A stretch of 64,000 nucleotides of DNA from Paenibacillus_G sp049942825. GTDB taxonomy: Bacteria; Bacillota; Bacilli; Paenibacillales; NBRC-103111. Under the pieces are notes generated by a model. That model searched no databases and was not told the origin of the DNA. It worked only from the letters and a program-made list of their open reading frames with translations. A program made the position numbers and the translations under genes. The stretch is from positions 3,534,001 through 3,598,000 of the forward strand of contig NZ_CP187970.1 of the NCBI RefSeq assembly GCF_049942825.1, read 5' to 3'. Positions 31,755 through 39,834 of the stretch are shown here, in pieces. Within the stretch, counting starts at the first letter, position 1; every line of letters starts with the position of its first letter.

Positions 31755-32231
31755 ATGTCCAAACACGAGCATGCGCACGAGGTTCAAAGCACGATCGACG
31801 AAATCGTCGGGGCGATGTCGAGCAAGGGATGGCGGATTACCGATCAGCGCAAAAGCCTGGCCGCGCTGTTCGCCGGAACCGATGGCTACCAGTCCCCCAA
31901 GGACGTTTATGAACATATGAGGCAGAAGTACCCCGGTGTCAGCTTCGATACCGTCTACCGCAATCTCCGGCTCTTGAGCGAGATGGGCGTGCTGGAGCAG
32001 ATTTATCTGAACGACGGGCTTAAGTTCCGTGCCCGCTGCCAGACCCATCATCATCACCACCTGATCTGTCTTCGCTGCGAGAAGACGATTCCCTTCGAGT
32101 TTTGTCCGATGAAGCAGGTGCCCGGTCTGCCGGATGACTTTCAGATCGTCAACCACCGCTTCGAGGTGCTCGGCTACTGCGGAGATTGTTCGCAGGCGGC
32201 GGAGTCAGGCAGCGAAGAGTCTGCCGACTAG
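31755..32231 (+). CDS. zur: Fur-family regulator, probably Zur
   Basis: A 158-residue metalloregulator. The winged helix covers about 24-90 with TDQRKSLAALFAG and SPKDVYEHMRQKYPGVSFDTVYRNLRLL. The dimerisation domain has the metal-binding HHHHHLICLRCEKTIPFE and the second CxxC pair CGDC at about 145-148, forming the structural zinc site. GLKFRARCQTHHHHH is like Zur rather than Fur or PerR. It is probably co-transcribed with the zinc GTPase 62 bp upstream, which supports a zinc role. The ATG at 31755 has GGGAAGAGG upstream. The terminator follows 90 bp later. Confidence 0.88.
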   Translation: MSKHEHAHEVQSTIDEIVGAMSSKGWRITDQRKSLAALFAGTDGYQSPKDVYEHMRQKYPGVSFDTVYRNLRLLSEMGVLEQIYLNDGLKFRARCQTHHHHHLICLRCEKTIPFEFCPMKQVPGLPDDFQIVNHRFEVLGYCGDCSQAAESGSEESAD

Positions 32232-32323
32232 AAGAGAGGAATATTCGCTTGTTTTCAACGCATTGATGCCGCAGGGCAGTTCGCTCTTCCGTTCACAAAA
32301 GTCAATGTATCACCGCAGACAGC

Positions 32324-32374
32324 AGCCTTCATTCCATCTTTCCTTTGGGAGAGCATGGGATGAAGGCTTTTTTT
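32324..32374 (+). terminator. Terminator after zur
   Basis: AGCCTTCATTCCAT pairs with ATGGGATGAAGGCT (one mismatch; 32324-32337 with 32355-32368), followed by seven Ts. Confidence 0.9.
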
Positions 32375-32413
32375 CACTTACAAAAAGGAAGGTATAATTT
32401 TCTAAAAAACCGA

Positions 32414-32443
32414 TTGACAGGACAGGAGCCCTGATGCTAAGAT
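32414..32443 (+). promoter_or_regulatory. Promoter of the sulfate transport operon
   Basis: TTGACA (32414-32419) and TAAGAT (32438-32443) with an 18-bp spacer. Start of transcription would be near 32450, giving an mRNA leader of about 140 bases before sbp. Confidence 0.6.
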
Positions 32444-32446
32444 ACG

Positions 32447-32575
32447 CAATAACAAAGTAAGTTTATCGGAATTATGAATATGAGTGACCGGTCTACCGGA
32501 GCGCATATCTTTTGGCATAGGCACATATCCGCCTAATCCCATCTGATAAACCATATATAAGTAAATATGATAAAT
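32447..32575 (+). promoter_or_regulatory. Candidate sulfur-regulator sites upstream of sbp
   Basis: Just after the -10 lies AAGTTTATCGGAATTAT (about 32457-32473), like the GGAATT end of CymR boxes. Nearer the gene is ATAAACCATAT at 32546-32556, shared exactly with the leader at 42617-42627. The positions suit a repressor. Assignment to CymR is inference. Confidence 0.35.
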
Positions 32576-32591
32576 AGGGAGCGTCACTCTT

Positions 32592-33686
32592 ATGAAAACA
32601 CAAAGTAGCCTGCTGGCTCGATTCGGAAGATTCTCGGCCTTAACCGTACTGGCCTTGTCCCTTGCAGGGGTTACCGCCTGCGGCAGCAAGGAGACTTCGT
32701 CCACTACCGCACCGGCGGCAGGCGATGGGGCCAAACCGGCAGCGTCGGCGAAGCCGGTGGAACTGCTCAATGTATCCTACGATCCGACCCGCGAGCTGTA
32801 TGTCTCCTTTAACAAAGCATTCCAGGCGTACTGGAAGAAGGAAAAGGGGCAGGACGTCACGTTCAAGCAGTCCCATGGCGGCTCAGGCAAGCAGGGCCGC
32901 TCGGTAATCGACGGTCTGGAAGCGGACGTGGTCACTCTCGCCCTTGCCTACGACATCGACGCGGTGCAGAAGGCCGGCTTGATCGAACCGGGCTGGGAGA
33001 AGGAACTGAAGGACAATGCATCGCCTTACACGTCGACGATCGTCTTCCTGGTGAAGAAGGGCAACCCGAAGGGCATCAAGGACTGGGATGATCTCGTCAA
33101 GCCGGGCGTGCAGGTCATCACTCCGAATCCGAAGACTTCCGGCGGCGCCCGCTGGAACTATGTGGCGGCCTGGGGCTACGCATACCAGAAGAACAACAAG
33201 GATGAGGCCAAAGCGAAGGAATTCGTGCAGGCGCTCTACAAGAACGTGCCGGTGCTTGATTCCGGGGCCCGCGATTCCACGACGACCTTCGTACAGCGCG
33301 GCATCGGCGACGTACTGATCGCCTGGGAGAATGAAGCCTACCTCTCCATCAATGAATTCGGCAAGGACAAATACGAGATCGTCACACCTTCGGTCTCCGT
33401 ACTCGCCGAACCGCCGGTCGCCATTGTTGACAAGGTAGTCGACAAGAAGGGGACCCGTGAGGTGGCCAAAGCTTACCTTGAGTACCTCTACTCGGAAGAA
33501 GGGCAGGAGATTGCGGCGAAGAATTACTACCGCCCGCGCCTCGAATCCGTCGCGAAGAAGTACGAGAACCAGTTCAGCAAGATCAATCTCTTCACCATCA
33601 ACGACGAGCCGTTCGGCGGCTGGACGAAAACACAGACGACGCACTTCAATGACGGCGGCATCTTCGACCAAATCTATAAGCCATAA
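32592..33686 (+). CDS. sbp: Sulfate-binding lipoprotein of ABC transporter
   Basis: A 364-residue lipoprotein. The signal peptide ends in LAGVTAC, with the lipid-modified cysteine near residue 30. The mature protein follows the sulfate/thiosulfate-binding family: LLNVSYDPTRELYVSFNKAF, QSHGGSGKQGRSVIDGLEADVVTLALAYDID (the anion-binding SGGSGxQ-like segment), PNPKTSGGARWNYVAAWGYA. The ATG at 32592 has a GGGAG site. It heads a four-gene operon with cysT, cysW and cysA in the usual order. The first part of the leader carries possible sulfur-control elements. Confidence 0.94.
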   Translation: MKTQSSLLARFGRFSALTVLALSLAGVTACGSKETSSTTAPAAGDGAKPAASAKPVELLNVSYDPTRELYVSFNKAFQAYWKKEKGQDVTFKQSHGGSGKQGRSVIDGLEADVVTLALAYDIDAVQKAGLIEPGWEKELKDNASPYTSTIVFLVKKGNPKGIKDWDDLVKPGVQVITPNPKTSGGARWNYVAAWGYAYQKNNKDEAKAKEFVQALYKNVPVLDSGARDSTTTFVQRGIGDVLIAWENEAYLSINEFGKDKYEIVTPSVSVLAEPPVAIVDKVVDKKGTREVAKAYLEYLYSEEGQEIAAKNYYRPRLESVAKKYENQFSKINLFTINDEPFGGWTKTQTTHFNDGGIFDQIYKP

Positions 33687-33748
33687 TACGATTCGCTTAT
33701 TTCACCCAGATCTGCTGAATTTATTAATGGAACGGGAGAACGATATCC

Positions 33749-34585
33749 ATGGCAAAAGCTTGGAAAGAGCGCAGTATTCTACCCGGGTTCGGGCTTTCGA
33801 TGGGTTTTACTGTGATGTACCTCAGCCTGATCGTCCTCTTCCCGCTGTCTGCGATCTTCATCAAGACATCGGGCATGGGATGGGATAAGTTCTGGGCGAC
33901 GATCCTCGACCCGAGGGTTATCGCGGCCTACAAGATCAGCTTCGGCACCGCCTTCGGGGCGGCCCTCATCAATTCCGTCTTCGGCTTCATCGTCGCCTGG
34001 GTGCTTGTGCGCTACACCTTTCCGGGCCGGAAGTTCGTCGATGCGCTGGTGGATCTGCCATTTGCTCTGCCTACCGCGGTAGCGGGGATTGCCCTTACAA
34101 CGATCTATTCGCAGAACGGCTGGATCGGTTCGCTGCTGGAGCCGCACGGCATCAAGATCGCCTTCACGCCGCTCGGTATTATGCTGGCATTGACCTTCAT
34201 CGGCATCCCGTTCGTGGTAAGAACGCTGCAGCCGGTGATGGAGGAGCTGGATAAAGAAGTGGAAGAAGCGGCCGTCTCGCTGGGGGCGGGCCGGTGGAGA
34301 ACCTTCACGAAGGTCATCTTCCCGGCGCTGTTCCCCTCGCTGCTGACCGGCTTCACGCTGGCCTTTGCCCGCGCGGTAGGGGAGTACGGCTCCGTCGTCT
34401 TCATCTCCGGGAACATGCCGATGAAGACCGAGATCGCTCCGCTGCTCATCATGACGAAGCTCGAGCAGTACGATTACGCGGGGGCTACGGCGATTGCAAT
34501 GGTTATGCTCGTGATTTCCTTCATCACCCTGTTGATTATCAACCTGCTGCAGTGGCGTGCGAACCGTCATGTCACCTCGGCATAG
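33749..34585 (+). CDS. cysT: Sulfate ABC transporter permease CysT
   Basis: A 278-residue permease with six helices. The EAA loop is EEAAVSLGAGRWRTFTKVIFPALFPS (about residues 171-196), which contacts CysA. LDLPFALPTAVAGIAL-type and GISGNMPMKTEI-type segments (here FISGNMPMKTEIAPLLI) are typical of CysT. The ATG at 33749 follows GGGAGAACGATATCC. It lies 62 bp after sbp and 21 bp before cysW. Confidence 0.94.
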   Translation: MAKAWKERSILPGFGLSMGFTVMYLSLIVLFPLSAIFIKTSGMGWDKFWATILDPRVIAAYKISFGTAFGAALINSVFGFIVAWVLVRYTFPGRKFVDALVDLPFALPTAVAGIALTTIYSQNGWIGSLLEPHGIKIAFTPLGIMLALTFIGIPFVVRTLQPVMEELDKEVEEAAVSLGAGRWRTFTKVIFPALFPSLLTGFTLAFARAVGEYGSVVFISGNMPMKTEIAPLLIMTKLEQYDYAGATAIAMVMLVISFITLLIINLLQWRANRHVTSA

Positions 34586-34606
34586 CATGGAGAAGGAGGA
34601 GAGAAC

Positions 34607-35491
34607 ATGGCCGGTTATGTAGCTACCGCCGTACGGACCAAGACGGCCGCTGCCGGGAGACCCCGGCATATTACGGAATCGGGACTGGTCCGCGGCATTC
34701 TGATTACCATCGCACTGCTGTTCCTGGGCTTCCTGCTGATCCTTCCGCTCGCCAGTATCTTCGTCGAAGCCTTCCGCAAGGGCTGGGAGGTCTACGAGGC
34801 GGCGCTGGTTGAAGCGGATGCGGCCGCAGCGATCCGCTTGACGCTGACTGTGGCGGCGATCGCCGTACCGCTGAATCTGGTGTTCGGGGTCGCGGCCGCC
34901 TGGGCGATCACGAAGTTCCGCTTCAAAGGCAAGAACCTGCTTATCACGCTGATTGACCTGCCTTTCGCCGTCTCTCCGGTCATCTCGGGCCTGATCTTCG
35001 TCCTCCTGTTCGGAGCGAAGGGCTGGTTCGGACCGTGGCTGCAGGAGAACGACATCAAGATCATTTTCGCCCTGCCGGGGATCGTGCTCGCCACCGTCTT
35101 CGTGACCTTCCCGTTTGTTGCCCGGGAGCTTCTCCCGGTGATGCAGGCGCAGGGAACACTCGAGGAAGAAGCCGCGGTCACTCTCGGGGCCAAAGGATGG
35201 CGGATCTTCTGGAAGGTCACGCTGCCGAATATCAAGTGGGGCCTGCTCTACGGCGTGATTCTATGCAATGCGAGGGCGATGGGCGAGTTCGGCGCCGTGT
35301 CCGTGGTCTCGGGTCATATCCGCGGATCGACGAATACGATGCCGCTTCACATTCAGATTCTGTACAACGAATATAATTTTGCGGGTTCCTTCGCCATGGC
35401 GTCTCTGCTGGTCCTTCTCGCCGTAGTGACCTTGGCAGTCAAGAGCATCATCGAGTGGAAACATGGGCAGCAGCGCCCGGAGGAGGAGTAA
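34607..35491 (+). CDS. cysW: Sulfate ABC transporter permease CysW
   Basis: A 294-residue permease. After a hydrophilic 28-residue start, six helices follow. The EAA loop is EEAAVTLGAKGWRIFWKVTLPNIKWG (about 185-210), and GEFGAVSVVSGHIRGSTNTMPLHI is the CysW hallmark. GAGAAC and AAGGAGGAG precede the ATG at 34607. It forms the heterodimeric channel with CysT. It ends four bases before cysA. Confidence 0.94.
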   Translation: MAGYVATAVRTKTAAAGRPRHITESGLVRGILITIALLFLGFLLILPLASIFVEAFRKGWEVYEAALVEADAAAAIRLTLTVAAIAVPLNLVFGVAAAWAITKFRFKGKNLLITLIDLPFAVSPVISGLIFVLLFGAKGWFGPWLQENDIKIIFALPGIVLATVFVTFPFVARELLPVMQAQGTLEEEAAVTLGAKGWRIFWKVTLPNIKWGLLYGVILCNARAMGEFGAVSVVSGHIRGSTNTMPLHIQILYNEYNFAGSFAMASLLVLLAVVTLAVKSIIEWKHGQQRPEEE

Positions 35492-35495
35492 GATC

Positions 35496-36557
35496 ATGCA
35501 TATCGAGACCAGACACTTGACGAAGAGCTTTGGCAGCTTCCGGGCGACGGATAACGTAAGCTTCGGTATAGAGAAAGGAACGCTGATCGGCCTGCTGGGC
35601 CCAAGCGGCGGTGGCAAAACGACGATCCTGCGGATGCTCGCCGGGCTCGAGGAGCCGGACAGCGGCGATATCCTGTTCCACGGGCAGCGGGTCAACGACC
35701 TGGCGCCGCAGGCCCGGGGGATCGGCTTTGTCTTCCAGAACTACGCGCTGTTCCGGCATATGACCGTCTTCGATAACATCGCCTTCGGGCTGACCGTTCA
35801 GAAGAAGAGCAAAGCGCAGATCAAGGCCCGCGTGGAGGAGCTCATCGAGCTCACAGGGCTGAAGGGCCTCGCCGGCAGGCTGCCGCATCAGCTCTCCGGC
35901 GGACAGCGGCAGCGGGTTGCATTCGCCAGGGCTATTGCGCCGGAACCGCAGCTGCTGCTGCTCGACGAGCCGTTCGCCGCCATCGACGCCAAGGTCCGCA
36001 AGGAGCTGCGCACGTGGCTCAAGGAGATGATCGACCGGGTCGGGATCACGACGATCTTCGTTACCCACGACCAGGAGGAAGCGGTCGAGGTGGCGGACCA
36101 GATCATGATCATCAACCAGGGACGGCTCGAGCAGCAGGGCACGCCGATCGAGATCTACAAGAAGCCGCGCACGCCGTTCGTCGCCGGGTTTATCGGCGAA
36201 TCGAACCAGCTCGGGGACATCTCGAACCTGAAGGGCTTCGAGGCGGATCTGCTGCCGGGCGCCAAAGCGATCATCCGGCCAGAGTTCATCGAGATCGGCC
36301 GGCCGGGCGAGGTGTCTTATCCATCGGCTGCCGAACAGGGAACGGTGAAGCAGGTGTACTTCCGCGGGATCAACTGGCAGGTGGAAGTGGAGGTCGAAGG
36401 CGACAGGCTGTTCGCCTACCGTTCGCCGGAGCAGCCGGAGCTGAAGGCCGGCGAGCAGGTGCAGGTGCTGATCCACCGGGTCTACCTGTTCAACGAGCAG
36501 GAGCAGCTTACCCAGGAGAACGGGCTCAAGATCGATCCGATGCCAGTGCACATCTAA
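35496..36557 (+). CDS. cysA: Sulfate ABC transporter ATP-binding protein CysA
   Basis: A 353-residue ATPase. Walker A is GPSGGGKTT (about 35-43), Q-loop FVFQNYALF, signature LSGGQRQRVAFARAI, Walker B LLLLDEPFAAID, then the switch histidine THDQEEA. The C-terminal 110 residues form a TOBE-like regulatory domain (IRPEFIEIGRPGE, FRGINWQVEVEVEGDRL). The ATG at 35496 follows GGAGGAG; an in-frame upstream ATG at 35463 lies inside cysW and is rejected. It completes the sulfate operon. Confidence 0.94.
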   Translation: MHIETRHLTKSFGSFRATDNVSFGIEKGTLIGLLGPSGGGKTTILRMLAGLEEPDSGDILFHGQRVNDLAPQARGIGFVFQNYALFRHMTVFDNIAFGLTVQKKSKAQIKARVEELIELTGLKGLAGRLPHQLSGGQRQRVAFARAIAPEPQLLLLDEPFAAIDAKVRKELRTWLKEMIDRVGITTIFVTHDQEEAVEVADQIMIINQGRLEQQGTPIEIYKKPRTPFVAGFIGESNQLGDISNLKGFEADLLPGAKAIIRPEFIEIGRPGEVSYPSAAEQGTVKQVYFRGINWQVEVEVEGDRLFAYRSPEQPELKAGEQVQVLIHRVYLFNEQEQLTQENGLKIDPMPVHI

Positions 36558-36729
36558 CCCGCCGGGGGCTGGGCTGTAAGACACCCGGCCTGGGAACACT
36601 GGTAGATGCGGAGCAGGGCGCCCGCTCAGGCGGCCGGCTTCCGAAGGGCAAACGACAGCCCGTCCGTCCGCCTGGAGGCGGATAATAGCACCATCCTCAG
36701 GTTACTTCTTGTCGAAAGGGGCAAAGGCA

Positions 36730-37560
36730 TTGGAACATCATATCACCATACGCAGCATAGAAGGGCTCGAGCTCGCTGCAACGCTGCATTACCCCGAAGG
36801 GGAAGGAGCCGCAGGAAGGACGTGCGGAAAGTACCCGGTCATTGTGATTGCCCACGGCTTTGTGGGCACCCGCATCGGCATCGACAGGCTGTTCGTCCTT
36901 GCCGCCCGTGAGTTTGCCAAGACCGGCTATATGGTGCTCCGCTTCGATTACGGCGGATGCGGGGAGAGCACCGGCGAATACGGAGCCGGGGGACTGGATT
37001 CGATGATCGACCAGACGCGCAGCGTCATCGATTACGTGCTCGATATCGACTGCGTCGATCCGCAGCGGGTCATCCTGCTGGGGCACAGCCTGGGAGGCGC
37101 CGTATCGGTCCTCACCGCCGCTCGCGATAAGCGAATCAAGACGCTGGTTCTCTGGTCCGCGGTAGGCTACCCGTTCAACGACATCGTCGGTATCACGGGC
37201 AAAGCTGCTTACGAAGAAGCGGTGCAGAAGGGCTCGGTCGATTACTTAGGCTACTCGCTCCACCCGGTATTCTTCGAATCGCTGCAGAAGCACCAGCCGT
37301 TCGAACAGCTTCGCAAATTCACAGGCGACGTGCTTCTCGTGCACGGTACGGCCGACGAGGTCATTCCGGTCGACTACTGCTTCCTGTTCCAGAAGCTGTT
37401 CTGGCTGCGGAGCCAGGGACAGTGCGATAAGGAAGTGATTTTCCAGGCGGATCATACGTTCACCGGAGCCAGGGCCAAAGCGCAGCTGCTGAGCAAAACC
37501 CGTGACTGGCTGCTCTACATCGACAAGCGTAAGCAGGAATGGAATGACTGGACAATTTGA
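36730..37560 (+). CDS. Alpha/beta hydrolase
   Basis: A 276-residue serine hydrolase. The TTG at 36730 is eight bases after AAAGGGG; another TTG at 36709 would sit before that site. The oxyanion strand is IVIAHGFVGTR (about 34-44), the nucleophile elbow GHSLGGA (near 118-124), the acid in VHGTADEVIP (about 216) and the histidine in FQADHTFTGA (about 243). It resembles YtmA/BAAT-type esterases that act on small esters. It follows cysA by 170 bp and could belong to the sulfur island, although no sulfur substrate is indicated. Confidence 0.88.
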   Translation: MEHHITIRSIEGLELAATLHYPEGEGAAGRTCGKYPVIVIAHGFVGTRIGIDRLFVLAAREFAKTGYMVLRFDYGGCGESTGEYGAGGLDSMIDQTRSVIDYVLDIDCVDPQRVILLGHSLGGAVSVLTAARDKRIKTLVLWSAVGYPFNDIVGITGKAAYEEAVQKGSVDYLGYSLHPVFFESLQKHQPFEQLRKFTGDVLLVHGTADEVIPVDYCFLFQKLFWLRSQGQCDKEVIFQADHTFTGARAKAQLLSKTRDWLLYIDKRKQEWNDWTI

Positions 37561-37611
37561 CGAAAAACGCAAGATCAGATTCAAACACGGTGGACACCGT
37601 ACACCCGGGTG

Positions 37612-37648
37612 AACGCTTACGGATCAGGAACGAGAAGTAGGCGTTTCT
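37612..37648 (+). terminator. Possible terminator after the hydrolase
   Basis: AACGCTTAC (37612-37620) can pair with GTAGGCGTT (37637-37645), one G-U pair, followed by TCTCCTT. The T run is poor. Confidence 0.4.
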
Positions 37649-37655
37649 CCTTCAC

Positions 37656-37686
37656 ATATAAAACCGACTAAACACATAGGAATGTA
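37656..37686 (+). promoter_or_regulatory. Candidate CymR-type box before yezD
   Basis: ATAAAACCGACTAAACACAT followed by AGGAATG (about 37658-37684) fits the AACC...TAGGAAT pattern of CymR sites in Bacillus and Staphylococcus. It sits 30-55 bp before the yezD start. Regulator identity is inference; no cymR gene is in the window. Confidence 0.45.
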
Positions 37687-37713
37687 ACAAAAAAATTCCC
37701 GGAGGGATGCATA

Positions 37714-37917
37714 ATGGCGAAGCCGCTGGATGTAGATGAATTGTGGACGAAACGGATTATTGGAAGTGTGAACGGTTTGGAATACGGAACGGTCCAGATC
37801 GTTGTGCACGACGGACGAATCGTACAGATCGAGAGAACGGAGCGCAAGCGGTTCGAATCCGATACGGCCTCCCAGCGGACTGCGGCGGAACCGAAGCAGC
37901 ACAAGCGGACCCCTTAG
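37714..37917 (+). CDS. yezD: YezD-like small protein (DUF2292)
   Basis: A 67-residue protein. The core NGLEYGTVQIVVHDGRIVQI followed by ERTERKRF (about residues 21-49) is the DUF2292 signature. CCCGGAGGG precedes the ATG at 37714. In Bacillota this gene family is repeatedly found next to sulfate or sulfonate assimilation genes, as here, between cysTWA and ssuEADCB. Its biochemical role is unknown. The last 20 residues are polar and probably disordered. Confidence 0.88.
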   Translation: MAKPLDVDELWTKRIIGSVNGLEYGTVQIVVHDGRIVQIERTERKRFESDTASQRTAAEPKQHKRTP

Positions 37918-38040
37918 CTTTTCTAAAGAAGCAATCCGGCGACACCCAGAAGCACCCGGAAGAAGAAGTGTGGGCCTGATCATGAAGAAAGCTGAAAGAA
38001 CGAACCGCCAACGGAATCAGCAGGGTCTACCGGACCGCCG

Positions 38041-38104
38041 GAGACCTCCCGAAGTAACGCAGTGCCGCATCAAAGGCAGCTGTGCTCTTCAGGAGGTCTC
38101 TTTT
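38041..38104 (+). terminator. Long terminator hairpin between yezD and ssuE
   Basis: GAGACCTCC (38041-38049) pairs with GGAGGTCTC (38092-38100), continued by GAAG/CTTC and an inner GCAG.TGCC/GGCA.GC(T)GT stem, followed by TTTT. It lies 40 bases before the ssuE start, so it may be either the end of yezD or an attenuator of the sulfonate operon. Confidence 0.8.
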
Positions 38105-38144
38105 ACTTGCCATCATCCCAACCACTAAAGGAGAAATTGCCCTT

Positions 38145-38726
38145 ATGACAACGATCGCGATTATATCCGGAAGTCCATCCCCAAGCTCCCGTCTGAACGG
38201 AGTGCTGCAAAGTGTCGAAGCGAAGCTGAAGGAAGCGGGAATTGAGCTGGAGTGGGTGCATGTACACCAGCTGCCGCCCGAGGACCTGGTCTATACGAAG
38301 TTTGATTCCCCTGCGATTATCGAAGCGAACCGCATCGTCGAACGTGCGGCGGGGGTGGTCGTGGCCACGCCGATCTATAAAGCTTCCTATACCGGCGTGC
38401 TCAAAGCCTTCCTCGATCTGATCCCGCAGAAAGGCCTGGAAGGCAAAGTGATCCTGCCGCTGGCGATCGGCGGAACGCTGGCCCACCTGCTCGCCATCGA
38501 CTATGCGCTGAAGCCGGTATTGTCGGCGCTCGGCGCCCGCAACCAGCTGCAGGGTGTCTATGCGCTCGACACCCAGGTGAAGCGTCTGGAGGAAGGCGGC
38601 TTCGAAGTCTCAGAGGAGCTCACCGGCCGTCTGCAGCAGGCTGCTGCCGATCTGGTGAACGAGGTCCGCCTGCTGGGCGGGGCATCCCGTACGAATACGA
38701 ACAATGAAGGAGCTGCGACTGCATGA
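38145..38726 (+). CDS. ssuE: NADPH-dependent FMN reductase (SsuE-type)
   Basis: A 193-residue flavodoxin-fold reductase that supplies FMNH2 to SsuD. ISGSPSPSSRLNGVL (about 7-21) is the phosphate-binding loop, and VVVATPIYKASYTGVLKAFLDLIPQ (about 67-91) is the family signature. GGTLAHLLAIDYALKPVLSALGA is also SsuE-like. The ATG at 38145 follows AAAGGAG; the longer frame from 38082 runs through the terminator hairpin and is rejected. The stop overlaps the start of ssuA, so they are coupled. Confidence 0.93.
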   Translation: MTTIAIISGSPSPSSRLNGVLQSVEAKLKEAGIELEWVHVHQLPPEDLVYTKFDSPAIIEANRIVERAAGVVVATPIYKASYTGVLKAFLDLIPQKGLEGKVILPLAIGGTLAHLLAIDYALKPVLSALGARNQLQGVYALDTQVKRLEEGGFEVSEELTGRLQQAAADLVNEVRLLGGASRTNTNNEGAATA

Positions 38727-39748
38727 TTACCGCTGTGCTGAGAAGAACGCTTCAAGCCGGTTTACTGATGACACTGGTTACCGCACTTGCCGCCTGCGGC
38801 ACGTCCGCACCTCAAGGTGGAGACAAAGCCCAGGGAGCCTCACCTGCCGGACAGGAGGCCAAAGGAGCGGAGCCATCCGCCAAGGCAAAGGAAGTGCGCA
38901 TCGGATTCCAGAAGTACGGAACGATGAACTTCCTGAAGGCCGAAGGAAAGTTGGACAAGAAGCTGAAGGACGCAGGCTACAGCGTGACCTGGACCGAGTT
39001 CCCCGGCGGCCCGCAGCTGCTTGAAGCGCTGAATGTAGGATCGCTGGACCTCGGGCATACCGGTGAGTCGCCGCCGATCTTCGCTCAGGCTGCCGGAGCG
39101 CCGCTGGTCTATCTGGCCCACGAGCCGGCGAGCCCGAAGAGTGAAGCAATCCTCGTCCCGGAGAACTCCCCGCTGAAGAGCGTGGCTGAACTCAAGGGCA
39201 AGAAGGTGGCGCTGAACAAAGGCTCCAACGTGCATTATTTGCTGGTAAAACAGCTCGAGAAGGCCGGTTTGAAATACAGCGACATCCAGACCGTATTCCT
39301 GCCGCCCGCCGATGCAAGGGTCGCTTTCGAGAGGGGCAGCGTGGATGCCTGGGTCATTTGGGATCCGTTCTTTGCGGCGGCCCAGACGGCGACCAAAGCG
39401 CGCGTACTGGCCGACGGGACGGATACCGTGTCAAACCATGAGTTCTACCTGGCCGCCCGAGGCTTCGCGGAGAACAACCGAGAGGTCACCTCTATTCTGC
39501 TCGAGGAGCTGAACAAGGTGGATGAATGGGCAAAGACGAACCAAGGCGAACTCGCGAAGCTGCTCTCCCCTCAGCTAGGCATCGATATTCCGTCGCTGGA
39601 GCTCGCTTCGAAGCGCCGGGAATACGGCGTGCTGCCGATCGACGACAAGGTGATTGCGGAGCAGCAGAAGATTGCAGACACATTCCTGGACGTAGGGCTC
39701 ATTCCGAAGCCCATCCAGATTAAGGAAGCCGTGCTTTCCAATAAGTAA
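38723..39748 (+). CDS. ssuA: Aliphatic sulfonate-binding lipoprotein
   Basis: A 341-residue solute-binding lipoprotein. The signal peptide ends in TALAAC, with the cysteine near residue 25. The mature domain reads VRIGFQKYGTMNFLKAEGKLDKKL, then TWTEFPGGPQLLEALNVGSLDLGHTGESPPIFAQAAG, the SsuA/TauA-type binding core. LKGKKVALNKGSNVHYLLVKQLEKAGL and DAWVIWDPFFAAA follow, both typical of sulfonate binders. It starts with ATG overlapping the ssuE stop. It probably serves SsuC/SsuB, and perhaps also the second permease pair further on. Confidence 0.93.
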   Translation: MITAVLRRTLQAGLLMTLVTALAACGTSAPQGGDKAQGASPAGQEAKGAEPSAKAKEVRIGFQKYGTMNFLKAEGKLDKKLKDAGYSVTWTEFPGGPQLLEALNVGSLDLGHTGESPPIFAQAAGAPLVYLAHEPASPKSEAILVPENSPLKSVAELKGKKVALNKGSNVHYLLVKQLEKAGLKYSDIQTVFLPPADARVAFERGSVDAWVIWDPFFAAAQTATKARVLADGTDTVSNHEFYLAARGFAENNREVTSILLEELNKVDEWAKTNQGELAKLLSPQLGIDIPSLELASKRREYGVLPIDDKVIAEQQKIADTFLDVGLIPKPIQIKEAVLSNK

Positions 39749-39834
39749 CATCAGTACTTCCAAGAAAAAGAAACGGCACAGCCGTATATACACCAAACAG
39801 ACTCAAACATGAGATGAAGAGAGGAAGATGAGAC

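Noticed and set aside
32400..32591. SAM (S-box) riboswitch before sbp
   Set aside because: The conserved GAGGGA, GAAACC-GGCAACC and kink-turn segments are absent; only a promoter and short operator-like elements are seen.
37918..38145. Gene between yezD and ssuE
   Set aside because: Frames there overlap a strong hairpin, have no ribosome sites and no family resemblance.
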